From: Arenicola marina
Lineage: Eukaryota; Annelida; Polychaeta; Arenicolidae
Assembly (NCBI GenBank): GCA_964019135.1
Contig: OZ025253.1
Location: 40,970,548-41,034,547 of the forward strand
Length of the DNA: 64,000 bases
Reading direction: 5' to 3'
Shown: one piece after another, positions 12,315 to 26,801 of the stretch
Layout of the letters: every line of letters begins with the position of its first letter
How positions within the stretch are numbered: position 1 is the first letter of the stretch
The notes under the pieces: generated by a model
Told to the model about the DNA's origin: nothing
The model's database searches: none
The model's input: the letters and a program-made list of their open reading frames with translations, nothing else
Program-made: the position numbers and the translations under genes

Positions 12315-15300
12315 CGGGCGGGCCACCAGACATTGAACGCGTAACACACGCAGATGGGGGCGGGGACCAAGCGTAGAACGGGTAACACCCGCAAGGGGGG
12401 CGGGCAACCAGACATAGAACGGGTAACACAAGCAGAGTGGGGTGGGCCACCAGACATTGAACGGGTAACACCCGCAGAGGGGGGCGGGCCACCAGACGTA
12501 GAACGGGTGACACCCGCAGAGGGGGGCGGGCCACCAGACATTGAACGGGTAACACCCGCAGAGGGGGGTGGGGCACCAGACATTGAACGGGTAACACCCG
12601 CAGAGGGGGGCGGGTCACCAGACGTAGAACGGGTAACACCCGCATAGGGGGGCGGGCCACCAGACATTGAACGGGTAACACCCGCATAGGGGGGCGGGCC
12701 ACCAGACATTGAGCGGTTAACACCCGCAGAGAGTGGCGGGCCACCAGACGTAGAACGGGTAACACCCGCAGAGGGGGGCGGGCCACCAGACGTAGAACGG
12801 GTAACACCCGCATAGGGGGGCGGGCCACCAGAAATTGAACGGGTAACACCCGCAGAGGGGGGCGGGCCACCAGACATTGAACGGGAAGCACCCGCAGAGG
12901 GGGGCGGGCCACCAGACGTAGAACGGGTAACACCCGCAGAGGGGGGCGGGCCACCAGACGTAGAACGGGTAACACCCGCAGAGGGGGCGGACCACCAGAC
13001 ATAGAACGGGTGACACCCGCAGAGTGGGGCGGGCCACAAGACATTGAACGGGTAACACCCGCAGAGGGGGGCGGGCAACCAGACATTAAACGGGTAACAC
13101 TCGCAGAGGGGGGCGGGCCACCAGACGTAGAACGGGTAACACCCGCAGAGAGGGGCGGGCCACCAGCCATGGAACGGGTAACACCCGCAGAGGGGGGCGG
13201 GCCACCGGATATTGAACGGGTAACACCCACAGAGGGGGCGGGCCACCAGACGTAGAACGGGTGACACCCGCAGAGGGGGGCGGGCCACCAGACATTGAAC
13301 GGGTAACACCTGCAGAGGGGGGCGTGCCACCAGCCACTGAACGGGTAACACCCGCAGAGGGGGGCGGGCCACCACACGTAGAACGGGTAACACCCGCAGA
13401 CGGTGGCGGGCCACCAGACGTAGAACGGGTAACACCGGCAGAGGGGGGCGGGCCACCAGCCATTGAACGGGTGACACCCGCAGAGGGGGGCGGGCCACCA
13501 GACATTGAGCGGTTAACACCCGCAGAGAGTGGCGGGCCATGAGACATTGAGCGGTTAACACCCGCAGAGAGTGGCGGGCCACCAGACGTAGAACGGGTAA
13601 CACCCGCATAGGGGGGCGGGCCACCAGACATTGAACGGGTAACACCCGCAGAGGGGGGCGGGCCACCAGACATTGAACGGGAAGCACCCGCAGAGGGGGG
13701 CGGGCCACCACACGTAGAACGGGTAACACCCGCAGAGGGGGGCGGGCCACCACACGTAGAACGGGTAACACACGCAGAGGGGGGCGGGCCACCGGATATT
13801 GAACGGGTAACACCCGCAGAGGGGGCGGGCCACCAGACGTAGAACGGGTGACACCCGCAGAGGGGGGCGGGCCACCATACATTGAACGGGTAACACCCGC
13901 AGAGGGGGGCGTGCCACCAGACATTGAACGGATAACACCCGCAGAGAGTGGCGGGCCACCAGACGTAGAACGGGTAACACCCGCAGAGGGGAGCGGGCAA
14001 CCAGACATTGAACAGGGAGCACCCGCAGAGGGTGGCGGGCCACCAGACGTAGAACGGGTAACACCCGCAGAGGGGAGCGGGCAACCAGACATTGAACAGG
14101 GAGCACCCGCAGAGGGTGGCGGGCCACCAGACGAAGAACGGGTAACACCCGCAGACGGTGGCGGGCCACCAGACGTAGAACGGGTAACACCGGCAGAGGG
14201 GGGCGGGCAACCAGACATTGAACGGGGAGCACCCGCAGAGTGGGACGGGCCACCAGACGTAGACCAGGTAACACCCGCAGAGGGGGGCGGGCCACCAGCC
14301 ATTGAACGGGAAGCACCCGCAGAGGGGGGCGGGCCAAAAGACGTAGAACAAGTAACACCCGGAGAGGGGGGCGGGCCACCAGACGTAGAACGGGTAACAC
14401 CCGGAGAGGGGGGCGGGCCACCAGACATTGTATAAGCACCTGCAGAGGGGGGCGGGCCACCATACGTAGAACGGGTGACACCCGCAGAGGGGGGCGGGCC
14501 ACCAGACATTGAACGGGTAACACCCGCAGAGGGGGGCGGGCCACCAGACATTGAACGGGTAACACCCGCAGAGGGGGGCGAGCCACCAGACGTAGAACGG
14601 GTAACACGCGCAGTGGGGGGCGGGCAACCAGACATTGCACGGGAAGCACCCGCAGAGGGGGGCGGGCCAAAAGACGTAGAACGGGTACCATCCGCAGAGG
14701 GGGGCGGGCCACCAGACGTAGAACGGGCAACACCCGCACAAAGGGGCGGGCCACCAGACATTGAACGGGTAACACCCGCAGAGGGGGGCGGGCCACCAGA
14801 CATAGAACGGGAAGCACCCGCAGAGGGGGCCGGGCCACCAGACATAGAACGGGTAACACCCGCAGAGGGGTGCGGGCCACCAGACATAGAACGGGTAACA
14901 CCCGCAGAGGGGGGCGGGCCACTAGACGTAGAACGGGTAACACCCGCAGAGGGGGCGGGCCACCAGACGTAGAACGGGAAACACTCGCAGAGGGGGGCGG
15001 GCCACCAGACATTGAACGGGTAACACCCGCAGAGGAGGGCATGCCCAAAGACGTACAACGGGTAACACCCGCAGTGGGGGGTGGGCACAAAGACGGAGAA
15101 CGGGTAACACCCGCAGAGGGGGGCGGGCCACCAGACGTAGAACGGGAAGCACCCGCAGAGGGGGGCGGGCCACCAGACATTGAACGGGTAACACCCGCAG
15201 AAGGGGGCGGGCCACCAGACGTAGAACGGGAAGCACCTGCAGAGGGGGGCGGGCCACCAGACGTAGAACGGGTAACACCCGCACAGGGGGGCGGGCCACC

Positions 15301-18300
15301 CCACGTAGAACGGGTAACACCCGCAGAGGGGGGCGTGCCACCAGACGTAGAACGGTAAACACCCGCAAAAGGGGGCGGGATATCGGACATTGGACGTGAA
15401 GCACCCGCAGATGGGGGCGGGCCACCAGACGTAGAATAAGTAACACCCGCAGAGGGGGGCGGGACACCAGACGTAGAACGGGTAACAGCCGCAGAGGGGG
15501 GCGGGCCACCAGCCATTGAAAGGGTAACACCCGCAGAGGGGGGCGGGCCACCGGATATTGAACGGGTAACACCCGCAGGGGGCAGCGGGCCAAAAGACGT
15601 AGAACAAGTAACACCCGCAGAGGGGGGCGGGCCACCAGACGTAGAACGGGTAACACCCGCAGAAGGGGGCGGGCCACCAGACCTTGAACGGGAAGCACCT
15701 GCAGAGGATGGCGGGCCACCAGACGTAGAACGGGTAACACCCCCAGAGGGGGGCGGGCCACCAGACGTAGAACGGGTAACACCCGCACCGGATATTGAAC
15801 GGGTAACACCCGCAGAGGGGGGCGGGCCACCAGACGTAGAACGGGAAACACCCGCAGAGAGGGGCGGGCCACCAGACATTGAACGGGTAACACCCGCAGA
15901 GGGGGGCGGGCCACCAGACATAGAACGGGTAACACCCGCAGAGGGGGGCGGGCCCAAAGACGTACAACGGGTAACACCCGCAGTGGGGGGCGGGCCCGAA
16001 GACGTAGAACGGGTAACACCCGCAGAGGGAGGCGGGCCACCAGACGTAGAACGGGAAGCACCCGCAGAGGGGGGCGGGCCACCAGACATTGAACGGGTAA
16101 CACCCGCAGAGGGGGGCGGGCCACCAGACGTAGAACGGGTAACACCCGCATAGGGGGGCGGGCCACCAGACATTGAACGGGTAACACCCACAGAGGGGGG
16201 CGGGCCACCACACGTAGAACGGGTAACACCCGCAGAGGGGGGCGGGCCACCGGATATTGAACGGGTAACACCCGCAGAGGGGGCGGGCCACCAGACGTAG
16301 AACGGGTGACACCCGCAGAGGGGGGCGGGCCACCATACATTGAACGGGTAACACCCGCAGAGAGTGGCGGGCCACCAGACGTAGAACGGGTAACACCCGC
16401 AGAGGGGAGCAGGCAACCAGACATTGAACAGGGAGCACCCGCAGAGTCGGACGGGCCACCAGACGTAGAACAGGTAACACCCGCAGAGGGGGGCGGGCCA
16501 CCGGATATTGAACGGGTAACACCCGCAGAGGGGGCGGGCCACCAGACGTAGAACGGGTGACACCCGCAGAGGGGGGCGGGCCACCATACATTGAACGGGT
16601 AACACCCGCAGAGAGTGGCGGGCCACCAGACGTAGAACGGGTAACACCCGCAGAGGGGAGCAGGCAACCAGACATTGAACAGGGAGCACCCGCAGAGTCG
16701 GACGGGCCACCAGACGTAGAACAGGTAACACCCGCAGAGGGGGGCGTGCCACCAGACATTGAACGGATAACACCCGCAGAGGGTGGCGGGCCACCAGACG
16801 TAGAACGGGTAACACCCGCAGAGGGGAGCAGGCAACCAGACATTGAACGGGGAGCACCCGCAGAGTCGGACGGGCCACCAGACGTAGAACAGGTAACACC
16901 CGCAGAGGGGGGCGGGCCACCAGCCATTGAACGGGTGACACCCGCAGAGGGGGGCGGGCCACCAGACGTAGAATGGGTAACACCCGCAGAGGGTGGCGGG
17001 CCACCAGACGTAGAACGGGTAACACCCACAGAGAGGGGCGGGCAACCAAACATTGAACGGGCAACACTCGCAGAGGGGGACGGGCCACCAGCCATTGAAC
17101 GGGTGACACCCGCCGAGGGGGGCGGGCCACTAGACGTAGAACAGGTAAGACTCGCAGAGGGGGGCGGGCCACCAGCCATTGAACGGGTGACACCCGCCGA
17201 GGGGGGCGGGCCACTAGACGTAGAACGGGGAACACCCGCACAGGGGGGCGGGCCACCGGATATTGAACGGGTAACACCCGCAGAGTGGGACGGGCCACCA
17301 GACGTAGAACAGGTAACACCCGCAGAGGGGGGCGGGCCACCAGCCATTGAACGGGTGACACCCGCAGAGGAGGGCGGGCCACCAGACGTCGAACGGGTAA
17401 CACCCGCAGAGGGGGGCGGACCACCGGATATTGAACGGGTAACACCCGCAGAGGGGGCGGGCCACCAGACGTAGAACGGGTGACACCCGCAGAGGGGGGC
17501 GGGCCACCAGACATTGAACGGGTAACACCCGCAGAGGGGAGCGTGCCACCAGACATTGAACGGATAACACCCGCAGAGGGTGGCGGGCCACCAGACGTAG
17601 AACGGGTAACACCCGCAGAGGGGGGCGGGCCACCAGACGTAGAACGGGTAACACCCGCAGAGGGGGGCGGGCCACCAGACATTGATCGGGAAACACCCGT
17701 AGAGTGGGGCGGGCCACCAGACGTAGAACGGGTAACACCCGCAGAAGGGGGTGGGACACCAGACGCAGAACGGGTAACACCCGCAGAGGGCGGCGTGCCA
17801 CCAGACATTGAACGGATAACACCCGCAGAGGGTGGCGGGCCACCGGATATTGAACGGGTAACACCCACAGAGGGGGCGGGCCACCAGACGTAGAACGGGT
17901 GACACCCGCAGAGGGGGGCGGGCCACCAGACATTGAACGGGTAACACCCGCAGAGGGGGTCGGGCCACCAGACGTAGAACGGGTAACACCCGCAGAGGGG
18001 GGCGGGCCACCAGACATTGAACGGATAACACCCGCAGAGGGGGGCGGGCCACCAGACGTAGAACAGGTAACACCCGCAGAGGGGGGCGTGCCACCAGACA
18101 TTGAACGGATAACACCCGCAGAGAGTGGCGGGCCACCAGACGTAGAACGGGTAACACCCGCAGAGGGGAGCAGGCAACCAGACATTGAACGGGGAGCACC
18201 CGCAGAGTCGGACGGGCCACCAGACGTAGAACAGGTAACACCCGCAGAGGGGGGCGGGCCACCAGCCATTGAACGGGTGACACCCGCAGAGGGGGGCGGG

Positions 18301-21300
18301 CCACCAGACGTAGAATGGGTAACACCCGCAGAGGGTGGCGGGCCACCAGACGTAGAACGGGTAACACCCACAGAGAGGGGCGGGCAACCAAACATTGAAC
18401 GGGCAACACTCGCAGAGGGGGACGGGCCACCAGCCATTGAACGGGTGACACCCGCCGAGGGGGGCGGGCCACTAGACGTAGAACAGGTAAGACTCGCAGA
18501 GGGGGGCGGGCCACCAGCCATTGAACGGGTGACACCCGCCGAGGGGGGCGGGCCACTAGACGTAGAACGGGGAACACCCGCACAGGGGGGCGGGCCACCG
18601 GATTTTGAACGGGTAACACCCGCAGAGTGGGACGGGCCACCAGACGTAGAACAGGTAACACCCGCAGAGGGGGGCGGGCCACCAGCCATTGAACGGGTGA
18701 CACCCGCAGAGGAGGGCGGGCCACCAGACGTCGAACGGGTAACACCCGCAGAGGGGGGCGGACCACCGGATATTGAACGGGTAACACCCGCAGAGGGGGC
18801 GGGCCACCAGACGTAGAACGGGTGACACCCGCAGAGGGGGGCGGGCCACCAGACATTGAACGGGTAACACCCGCAGAGGGGAGCGTGCCACCAGACATTG
18901 AACGGATAACACCCGCAGAGGGTGGCGGGCCACCAGACGTAGAACGGGTAACACCCGCAGAGGGGGGCGGGCCACCAGACGTAGAACGGGTAACACCCGC
19001 AGAGGGGGGCGGGCCACCAGACATTGATCGGGAAACACCCGTAGAGTGGGGCGGGCCACCAGACGTAGAACGGGTAACACCCGCAGAAGGGGGTGGGACA
19101 CCAGACGCAGAACGGGTAACACCCGCAGAGGGCGGCGTGCCACCAGACATTGAACGGATAACACCCGCAGAGGGTGGCGGGCCACCGGATATTGAACGGG
19201 TAACACCCACAGAGGGGGCGGGCCACCAGACGTAGAACGGGTGACACCCGCAGAGGGGGGCGGGCCACCAGACATTGAACGGGTAACACCCGCAGAGGGG
19301 GTCGGGCCACCAGACGTAGAACGGGTAACACCCGCAGAGGGGGGCGGGCCACCAGACATTGAACGGATAACACCCGCAGAGGGGGGCGGGCCACCAGACA
19401 TTGAAAGGTAACACCCGCAGAGGGGGGCGGGCCACCAGACGTAGAACGGGTAACACCCACAGAGGGGGCGGGCCACCAGACGTAGAACGGGTGACACCCG
19501 CAGGGGGGGGCGGGCCACCAGACATTGAACGGGTAACACCCGCAGAGGGGGGCGGGCCACCCCACGTAGAACGGGTAACACCCGCAGAGGGGGGCGTGCC
19601 ACCAGACGTAGAACGGTAAACACCCGCAAAAGGGGGCGGGATATCGGACATTGGACGTGAAGCACCCGCAGATGGGGGCGGGCCACCTGACGTAGAATAA
19701 GTAACACCCGCAGAGGGGGGCGGGACACCAGACGTAGAACGGGTAACAGCCGCAGAGGGGGGCGGGCCACCAGCCATTGAAAGGGTAACACCCGCAGAGG
19801 GGGGCGGGCCACCGGATATTGAACGGGTAACACCCGCAGGGGGGAGCGGGCCAAAAGACGTAGAACAAGTAACACCCGCAGAGGGGGGCGGGCCACCAGA
19901 CGTAGAACGGGTAACACCCGCAGAAGGGGGCGGGCCACCAGACCTTGAACGGGAAGCACCTGCAGAGGATGGCGGGCCACCAGACGCAGAACGGGTAACA
20001 CCCCCAGAGGGGGGCGGGCCACCAGACGTAGAACGGGTAACACCCGCACCGGATATTGAACGGGTAACACCCGCAGAGGGGGGCGGGCCACCAGACATTG
20101 AACGGGTAACACCCGCAGAGGGGGGCGGGCCACCAGACATAGAACGGGTAACACCCGCAGAGGGGGGCGGGCCCAAAGACGTAGAACGGGTAACACCCGC
20201 AGTGGGGGGCGGGCCCGAAGACGTAGAACGGGTAACACCCGCAGAGGGAGGCGGGCCACCAGACGTAGAACGGGAAGCACCCGCAGAGGGGGGCGGGCCA
20301 CCAGACATTGAACGGGTAACACCCGCAGAGGGGGGCGGGCCACCAGACGTAGAACGGGTAACACCCGCATAGGGGGGCGGGCCACCAGACATTGAACGGG
20401 TAACACCCACAGAGGGGGGCGGGCCACCAGACATTGAACGGGAAGCACCCGCAGAGGGGGGCGGGCCACCACACGTAGAACGGGTAACACCCGCAGAGGG
20501 GGGCGGGCCACCGGATATTGAACGGGTAACACCCGCAGAGGGGGCGGGCCACCAGACGTAGAACGGGTGACACCCGCAGAGGGGGGCGGGCCACCATACA
20601 TTGAACGGGTAACACCCGCAGAGAGTGGCGGGCCACCAGACGTAGAACGGGTAACACCCGCAGAGGGGAGCAGGCAACCAGACATTGAACGGGGAGCACC
20701 CGCAGAGTCGGACGGGCCACCAGACGTAGAACAGGTAACACCCGCAGAGGGGGGCGTGCCACCAGACATTGAACGGATAACACCCGCAGAGAGTGGCGGG
20801 CCACCAGACGTAGAACGGGTAACACCCGCAGAGGGGAGCAGGCAACCAGACATTGAACGGGGAGCACCCGCAGAGTCGGACGGGCCACCAGACGTAGAAC
20901 AGGTAACACCCGCAGAGGGGGGCGGGCCACCAGCCATTGAACGGGTGACACCCGCAGAGGGGGGCGGGCCACCAGACGTAGAATGGGTAACACCCGCAGA
21001 GGGTGGCGGGCCACCAGACGTAGAACGGGTAACACCCACAGAGAGGGGCGGGCAACCAAACATTGAACGGGCAACACTCGCAGAGGGGGACGGGCCACCA
21101 GCCATTGAACGGGTGACACCCGCCGAGGGGGGCGGGCCACTAGACGTAGAACAGGTAAGACTCGCAGAGGGGGGCGGGCCACCAGCCATTGAACGGGTGA
21201 CACCCGCCGAGGGGGGCGGGCCACTAGACGTAGAACGGGGAACACCCGCACAGGGGGGCGGGCCACCGGATATTGAACGGGTAACACCCGCAGAGTGGGA

Positions 21301-22852
21301 CGGGCCACCAGACGTAGAACAGGTAACACCCGCAGAGGGGGGCGGGCCACCAGCCATTGAACGGGTGACACCCGCAGAGGAGGGCGGGCCACCAGACGTC
21401 GAACGGGTAACACCCGCAGAGGGGGGCGGACCACCGGATATTGAACGGGTAACACCCGCAGAGGGGGCGGGCCACCAGACGTAGAACGGGTGACACCCGC
21501 AGAGGGGGGCGGGCCACCAGACATTGAACGGGTAACACCCGCAGAGGGGAGCGTGCCACCAGACATTGAACGGATAACACCCGCAGAGGGTGGCGGGCCA
21601 CCAGACGTAGAACGGGTAACACCCGCAGAGGGGGGCGGGCCACCAGACGTAGAACGGGTAACACCCGCAGAGGGGGGCGGGCCACCAGACATTGATCGGG
21701 AAACACCCGTAGAGTGGGGCGGGCCACCAGACGTAGAACGGGTAACACCCGCAGAAGGGGGTGGGACACCAGACGCAGAACGGGTAACACCCGCAGAGGG
21801 CGGCGTGCCACCAGACATTGAACGGATAACACCCGCAGAGGGTGGCGGGCCACCGGATATTGAACGGGTAACACCCACAGAGGGGGCGGGCCACCAGACG
21901 TAGAACGGGTGACACCCGCAGAGGGGGGCGGGCCACCAGACATTGAACGGGTAACACCCGCAGAGGGGGTCGGGCCACCAGACGTAGAACGGGTAACACC
22001 CGCAGAGGGGGGCGGGCCACCAGACATTGAACGGATAACACCCGCAGAGGGGGGCGGGCCACCAGACATTGAAAGGTAACACCCGCAGAGGGGGGCGGGC
22101 CACCAGACGTAGAACGGGTAACACCCACAGAGGGGGCGGGCCACCAGACGTAGAACGGGTGACACCCGCAGAGGGGGGCGGGCCACCAGACATAGAACGG
22201 GTAACACCCGCAGAGGGGGGCGGGCCCAAAGACGTACAACGGGTAACACCCGCAGTGGGGGGCGGGCCCAAAGACGTAGAACGGGTAACACCCGCAGAGG
22301 GAGGCGGGCCACCAGACGTAGAACGGGAAGCACCCGCAGAGGGGGGCGGGCCACCAGACATTGAACGGGTAACACCCGCAGAGGGGGGCGGGCCACCAGA
22401 CGTAGAACGGGTAACACCCGCAGAAGGGGGCGGTCCACCAGACCTTGAACGGGAAGCACCTGCAGAGGGGGGCGGGCCACCAGACGTAGAACGGGTAACA
22501 CCCGCACAGGGGGGCGGGCCACCCCACGTAGAACGGGTAACACCCGCAGAGGGGGGCGTGCCACCAGACGTAGAACGGTAAACACCCGCAAAAGGGGGCG
22601 GGATACCGGATATTGAACGTGAAGCACCCGCAGATGGGGGCGGGCCACCAGACGTAGAACGGATAACACCCGCAGAGGGGGGCGGGTCACCAGATATAGA
22701 ACGGGTAACACCTGCAGAGGGGTGCGGGCCACTAGACGTAGAACGGGTAACACCCGCAGAGGGGGGCGGGCCACCAGGCGTAGAACGGGTGACACCCGCA
22801 GAGGGGGACGGGCCACCAGACATTGAATGGGAAGCACACGCAGAGGGGTGCG
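12315..22852. repeat. 42-bp minisatellite array, block 2
   Basis: About 250 units of the same 42-bp repeat. The reverse complement is free of stops in all three frames, so 41-bp units only move the reading from one open frame to another; this gives a stop-free minus-strand run of almost 8.8 kb (12260-21055). A segment of about 1.26 kb occurs three times: roughly 16790-18045, 18132-19387 and 20800-22055 (offsets 1342 and 2668). Another shared part links about 15300 with 19560 (offset about 4260). Near-identity of these copies indicates recent amplification by unequal exchange. Confidence 0.97.
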
Positions 22853-22913
22853 CAGCACCGGTAGCTGAGATTGAAGGCCGAGCAGAGGCAAGACGACGTG
22901 CAGAGGGGGGTGG

Positions 22914-23046
22914 GGCAGCAGGCTGCAGGCTGCAGGCTGGAGCCAGGCAGCAGGCTGCAGGCTGGAGCCAGGCAGCAGGCTGCAGGCTGGAGCCAGGCAG
23001 CAGGCTGCAGGCTGGAGCCAGGCAGCAGGCTGCAGGCTGGAGCCAG
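22914..23046. repeat. 25-bp minisatellite inside spacer 2
   Basis: About five units of the 25-bp GCAGCAGGCTGCAGGCTGG-type repeat, the most expanded of the five spacers. Confidence 0.9.
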
Positions 23047-23218
23047 ACCCAAGCCTTCAGACAACGAATGATGTTCATCCTCCATCGCCTTATAAGAGCA
23101 CAAACAGTATCACATCGGTTACTGAAAGCAACGAGTACATACTTTACCGGCCTCGGGGGTAACCCCCTACGCTTTGCGAAGAAAGACCTGGCATCTCTAT
23201 CCTTCGACCACATAGACA

Positions 23219-23322
23219 TGGCCACAGTGGGGCTCGAACCATCGATCCACGTGCTGTTAGGCTCTCAGGCGGCCTGAGCGCTGAATGCCAGTGCTCCAGC
23301 CCACTGAGCTATCCGGCCGGCC
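23219..23322 (-). mobile_element. tRNA-like pol III element (SINE head), spacer 2
   Basis: Nearly identical to the spacer 1 element: A box TAGCTCAGTGGG and B box GGTTCGAGCCC on the minus strand, starting GGCCGGCCGGA. It differs by a few substitutions, for example GCCTGAGAGCC in place of GCCTGAGATCC. Confidence 0.65.
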
Positions 23323-23864
23323 CTGCAATAAAGGGAAAAACTACTGAAAGAAACGTACCGGTAATAGAAATAAATAGCTAAAGAGTATATAATACGATTA
23401 CCTCCGGAGATCAACAACACTCAGCTTTATATGTTCGTCCTCAGTGACTGTGCAATGGGCAGCACCCTGAAGTGAAGGATTTCCAACATGGCGTCAAACG
23501 AACAGCCCAAGAGGTGAGCAGAGGATAGTTTCACTGACAGTTACGAGCTCGCAATCGTATGGTTTACATGCTAATTTAACGACAGATCGTAATTTGACGA
23601 GCAACAAAGATAAGCGTTATATCGCAATTATTAGGGTGCAGCCACCTTCGTGCAATTTATTTTCTACCAATATTATTCAAAAATACGTTTGATATATACT
23701 TAAGATAACATTTTTCATTTATCTTCGGGCCGGCCAATGATTTTTTTTAATTTTACGAGCAAATGTCACCTAGAACTCCTTCTTCGGCCATGTTACTGTC
23801 GTGAGTCAGCCAACAGCGACTTGTGCCCTGCAGTCCAAGACATACCACACCTCCTATTTCAATG

Positions 23865-26740
23865 CGGGCGGGCCACCAGCCATTGAACGCGTAACACACG
23901 CAGATGGGGGCGGGGACCAAGCGTAGAACGTGTAACACCCGCATAGGGGGGCGGGCCACCAGACATTGAACGGGTAACACCCGCATAGGGGGGCGGGCCA
24001 CCAGACGTAGAACGGGTAACACCCGCATAGGGGGGCGGGCCACCAGACATTGAACGGGTAACACCCGCATAGGGGGGCGGGCCACAAGACATTGAACGGG
24101 TAACACCCGCAGAGGGGGGCGGGCCACCAGACATTGAACGGGAAGCACCCGCAGAGGGGGGCGGGCCACCAGACGTAGAACGGGAAGCAACCGCAGAGGG
24201 GGGCGGGCCACCAGACATAGAACGGGTAACACCCGCAGAGGGGGGCGGGCCACCAGACGTAGAACGGGTAACACCCGCAGAGGGGGCGGGACACCAGACG
24301 TAGAACGGGTAACACTCGCAGAGGGGGGCGGGCCACCAGACGTAGGAGGGGTCCCACCCGCAGAGGGGGGCGGGCCACCAGCCATTGAACGGCTGACACC
24401 CGCCGAGGGGGGCGGGCCACCAGACGTAAAACGGTAACACCCGCAGAGGGGGGCGGGCCACCAGACGTAGAACCGGTAACACCCGCAGAGGGTGGCGGGC
24501 CACCAGACGTAGAACGGGTAACACCCGCAGAGGTGGGCGGGCCACCGGACATTGAACGTGAAGCACCCGAAGATGGGTGCGGGCCACCAGACGCAAAACG
24601 GGTAGCACCCGCAGAGGGGGGCGGGTCACCAGATATAGAACGGGTAACACCAGCAGAGGGGAGCGGGCCACCAGACGTAGAACGGGGAGCACCCGCAGAG
24701 GGGGACGGGCCACCAGACATAGATCGCGTAGTACCCGCAGAGGGGGGCGGGCCACCAGACATTGAACGCGTAACACCCGCAGATGCGGGCGGGCCACAAG
24801 ACGTAGAACGGGTGACACCCGCAAGAGGGGGGCGGGCCACCAGACGTCGAACGGGTAACACCCGCAGAGGGGGGCGGGCCACCAGACATAGAATGGGTAA
24901 CACAAGCAGAGGGGGGCGGGCAACCAGACATTGAACGGGAAGTTCCCGCAGAGGGGGGCGGGCCACCAGACGTAGAACGGGAAGCACCCGCAGAGGGGGG
25001 CGGGCCACCAGACGTAGAACGAGTAACACCCGCAGAGGGGGCGGGACACCAGACGTAGAACGGGTAACACTCGCAGAGGGGGGCGGGCCACCAGACGTAG
25101 GACGGGTCCCACCCGCAGAGGGGGGCGGGCCACCAGCCATTGAACGGCTGACACCCGCAGAGGGGGGCGGGCCACCAGACGTAAAACGGTAACACCCGCA
25201 GAGGGGGGCGGGCCATCAGACGTAGAACCGGTAACACCCGCAGAGGGTGGCGGGCCACCAGACGTAGAACGGGTAACACCCGCAGAGGTGGGCGGGCCAC
25301 CGGATATTGAACGTGAAGCACCCGAAGATGGGTGCGGGCCACCAGACGCAAAACGGGTAGCACCCGCAGAGGGGGGCGGGTCACCAGATATAGAACGGGT
25401 AACACCAGCAGAGGGGAGCGGGCCACCAGACGTAGAACGGGTAGCACCCGCAGAGGGGGGCGGGCCACCAGACATAGATCGCGTAGTACCCGCAGAGGGG
25501 GGCGGGCCACCAGACATTGAACGCGTAACACCCGCAGATGCGGGCGGGCCACAAGACGTAGAACGGGTGACACCCGCAAGAGGGGGGCGGGCCACCGGAC
25601 GTCGAACGGGTAACACCCGCAGAGGGGGGCGGGCCACCAGACATAGAATGGGTAACACAAGCAGAGGGGGGCGGGCCACCAGACGTAGAACGGGAAGCAC
25701 CCGCAGAGGGGGGCGGGCCACCAGACGTAGAACGGGTAACACTCGCAGAGGGGGGCGGGCCGCCAGACGTAGGACGGGTCCCACCCGCAGAGGGGGGCGG
25801 GCCACCAGCCATTGAACGGCTGACACCCGCAGAGGGGGGCGGGCCACCAGACATTGAACGGGAAGCACCCGCAGAAGGGGGCGGGCCACCAGACATTGAA
25901 CGGGAAGCACCGTTCTACTTCTGGAAGTACCCGCAGAGTGGGGCGGGCCACCAGACGTAGAACGGGTAACACCCGCAGAGGGGGGCGGGCCACCAGACGT
26001 AGAACGGGAAGCACCCGCAGAGGGGGGCGTGCCACCAGACATAGAACGGGAAACACGCGCAGAGGGGGGCGGGCCACCAGACACAGAACGGGTAACACCC
26101 GCAGAGGGGGCGGGCCACCAGACGTAGAACGGGTAACACCCGCAGAGGGGGGCGGGCCAAGAGACATTGAACGGGTAACACCCGCAGAGGGGGGCGGGCA
26201 ACCAGACATTGAACGGGTAACACCCGTAGAGGGGGGCGGGCAACCAGACATTGAACGGGAAGCTCCCGCAGAGGGGGGCGGGCCACCAGACATTGAACGG
26301 GAAGCTCCCGCAGAGGGGGGCGGGCAACCAGACATTGAATGGGTAACACCCGCAGAGGGGGGCGGGCAACCAGACATTGAACGGGTAACACCCGCAGAGG
26401 GGGGGGGGCCACCAGACGTAGAACGGGAAGCAACCGCAGAGGGGGACGGGCCACCAGACATAGAACGGGTAACACCCGCAGAGGGGGGCGGGCCACCAGA
26501 CGTAGAACGGGTAACACCCGCAGAGGGGGCGGGACACCAGACGTAGAACGGGTAACACTCGCAGAGGGGGGCCGGCCACCAGACGTAGAACGGTAGCACC
26601 CGCAGAAGGGGGCGGGCCACCAGACCTTGAACGGGAAGCACCCGTAGAGGGGGGCGGGCCACCCGACGTAGAACGGGAAGCACCCGCAGAGGCGGGCGGG
26701 CCACCAGACATTGAACGGGAAGCACCCGCAGAGGGGTGCG
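23865..26740. repeat. 42-bp minisatellite array, block 3
   Basis: About 68 units, the shortest block. The first units after the spacer carry a CGCATAGGGGGGCGGG variant that also opens blocks 2, 4 and 5, so the left edge of blocks 2-5 descends from one ancestor. Units around 25900-26000 resemble 9530-9600 in block 1, including an odd CACCGTTCTACTTCTGG insertion. Confidence 0.96.
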
Positions 26741-26801
26741 CAGCACCGGTAGCTGAGATTGAAGGCCGAGCAGAGGCAAGACGACGTGCAGTGGGGGGTG
26801 G

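Larger units (their letters stand above)
22853..23864. repeat. Satellite spacer, copy 2 (1012 bp)
   Basis: Same order of parts as spacer 1, but the longest copy because the 25-bp minisatellite is expanded. It carries the ATGGCGTCAAACG motif at 23488, here followed by AAGAG and GTGAGC, a good splice-donor context. The retrotransposon zinc-finger tail again ends at CAATG and passes directly into the 42-bp array. Confidence 0.95.

Noticed and set aside
12260..21055. A 2931-codon minus-strand open frame and several other frames over 1000 codons
   Set aside because: They follow from a 42-bp unit with no stop in any minus-strand frame; the peptide changes frame repeatedly at 41-bp units, and there is no promoter, splice or codon evidence.
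22871..23277. Open frames crossing the 25-bp minisatellite and tRNA-like segment as coding regions
   Set aside because: They run through three unrelated repeat types and vary in length with minisatellite copy number.
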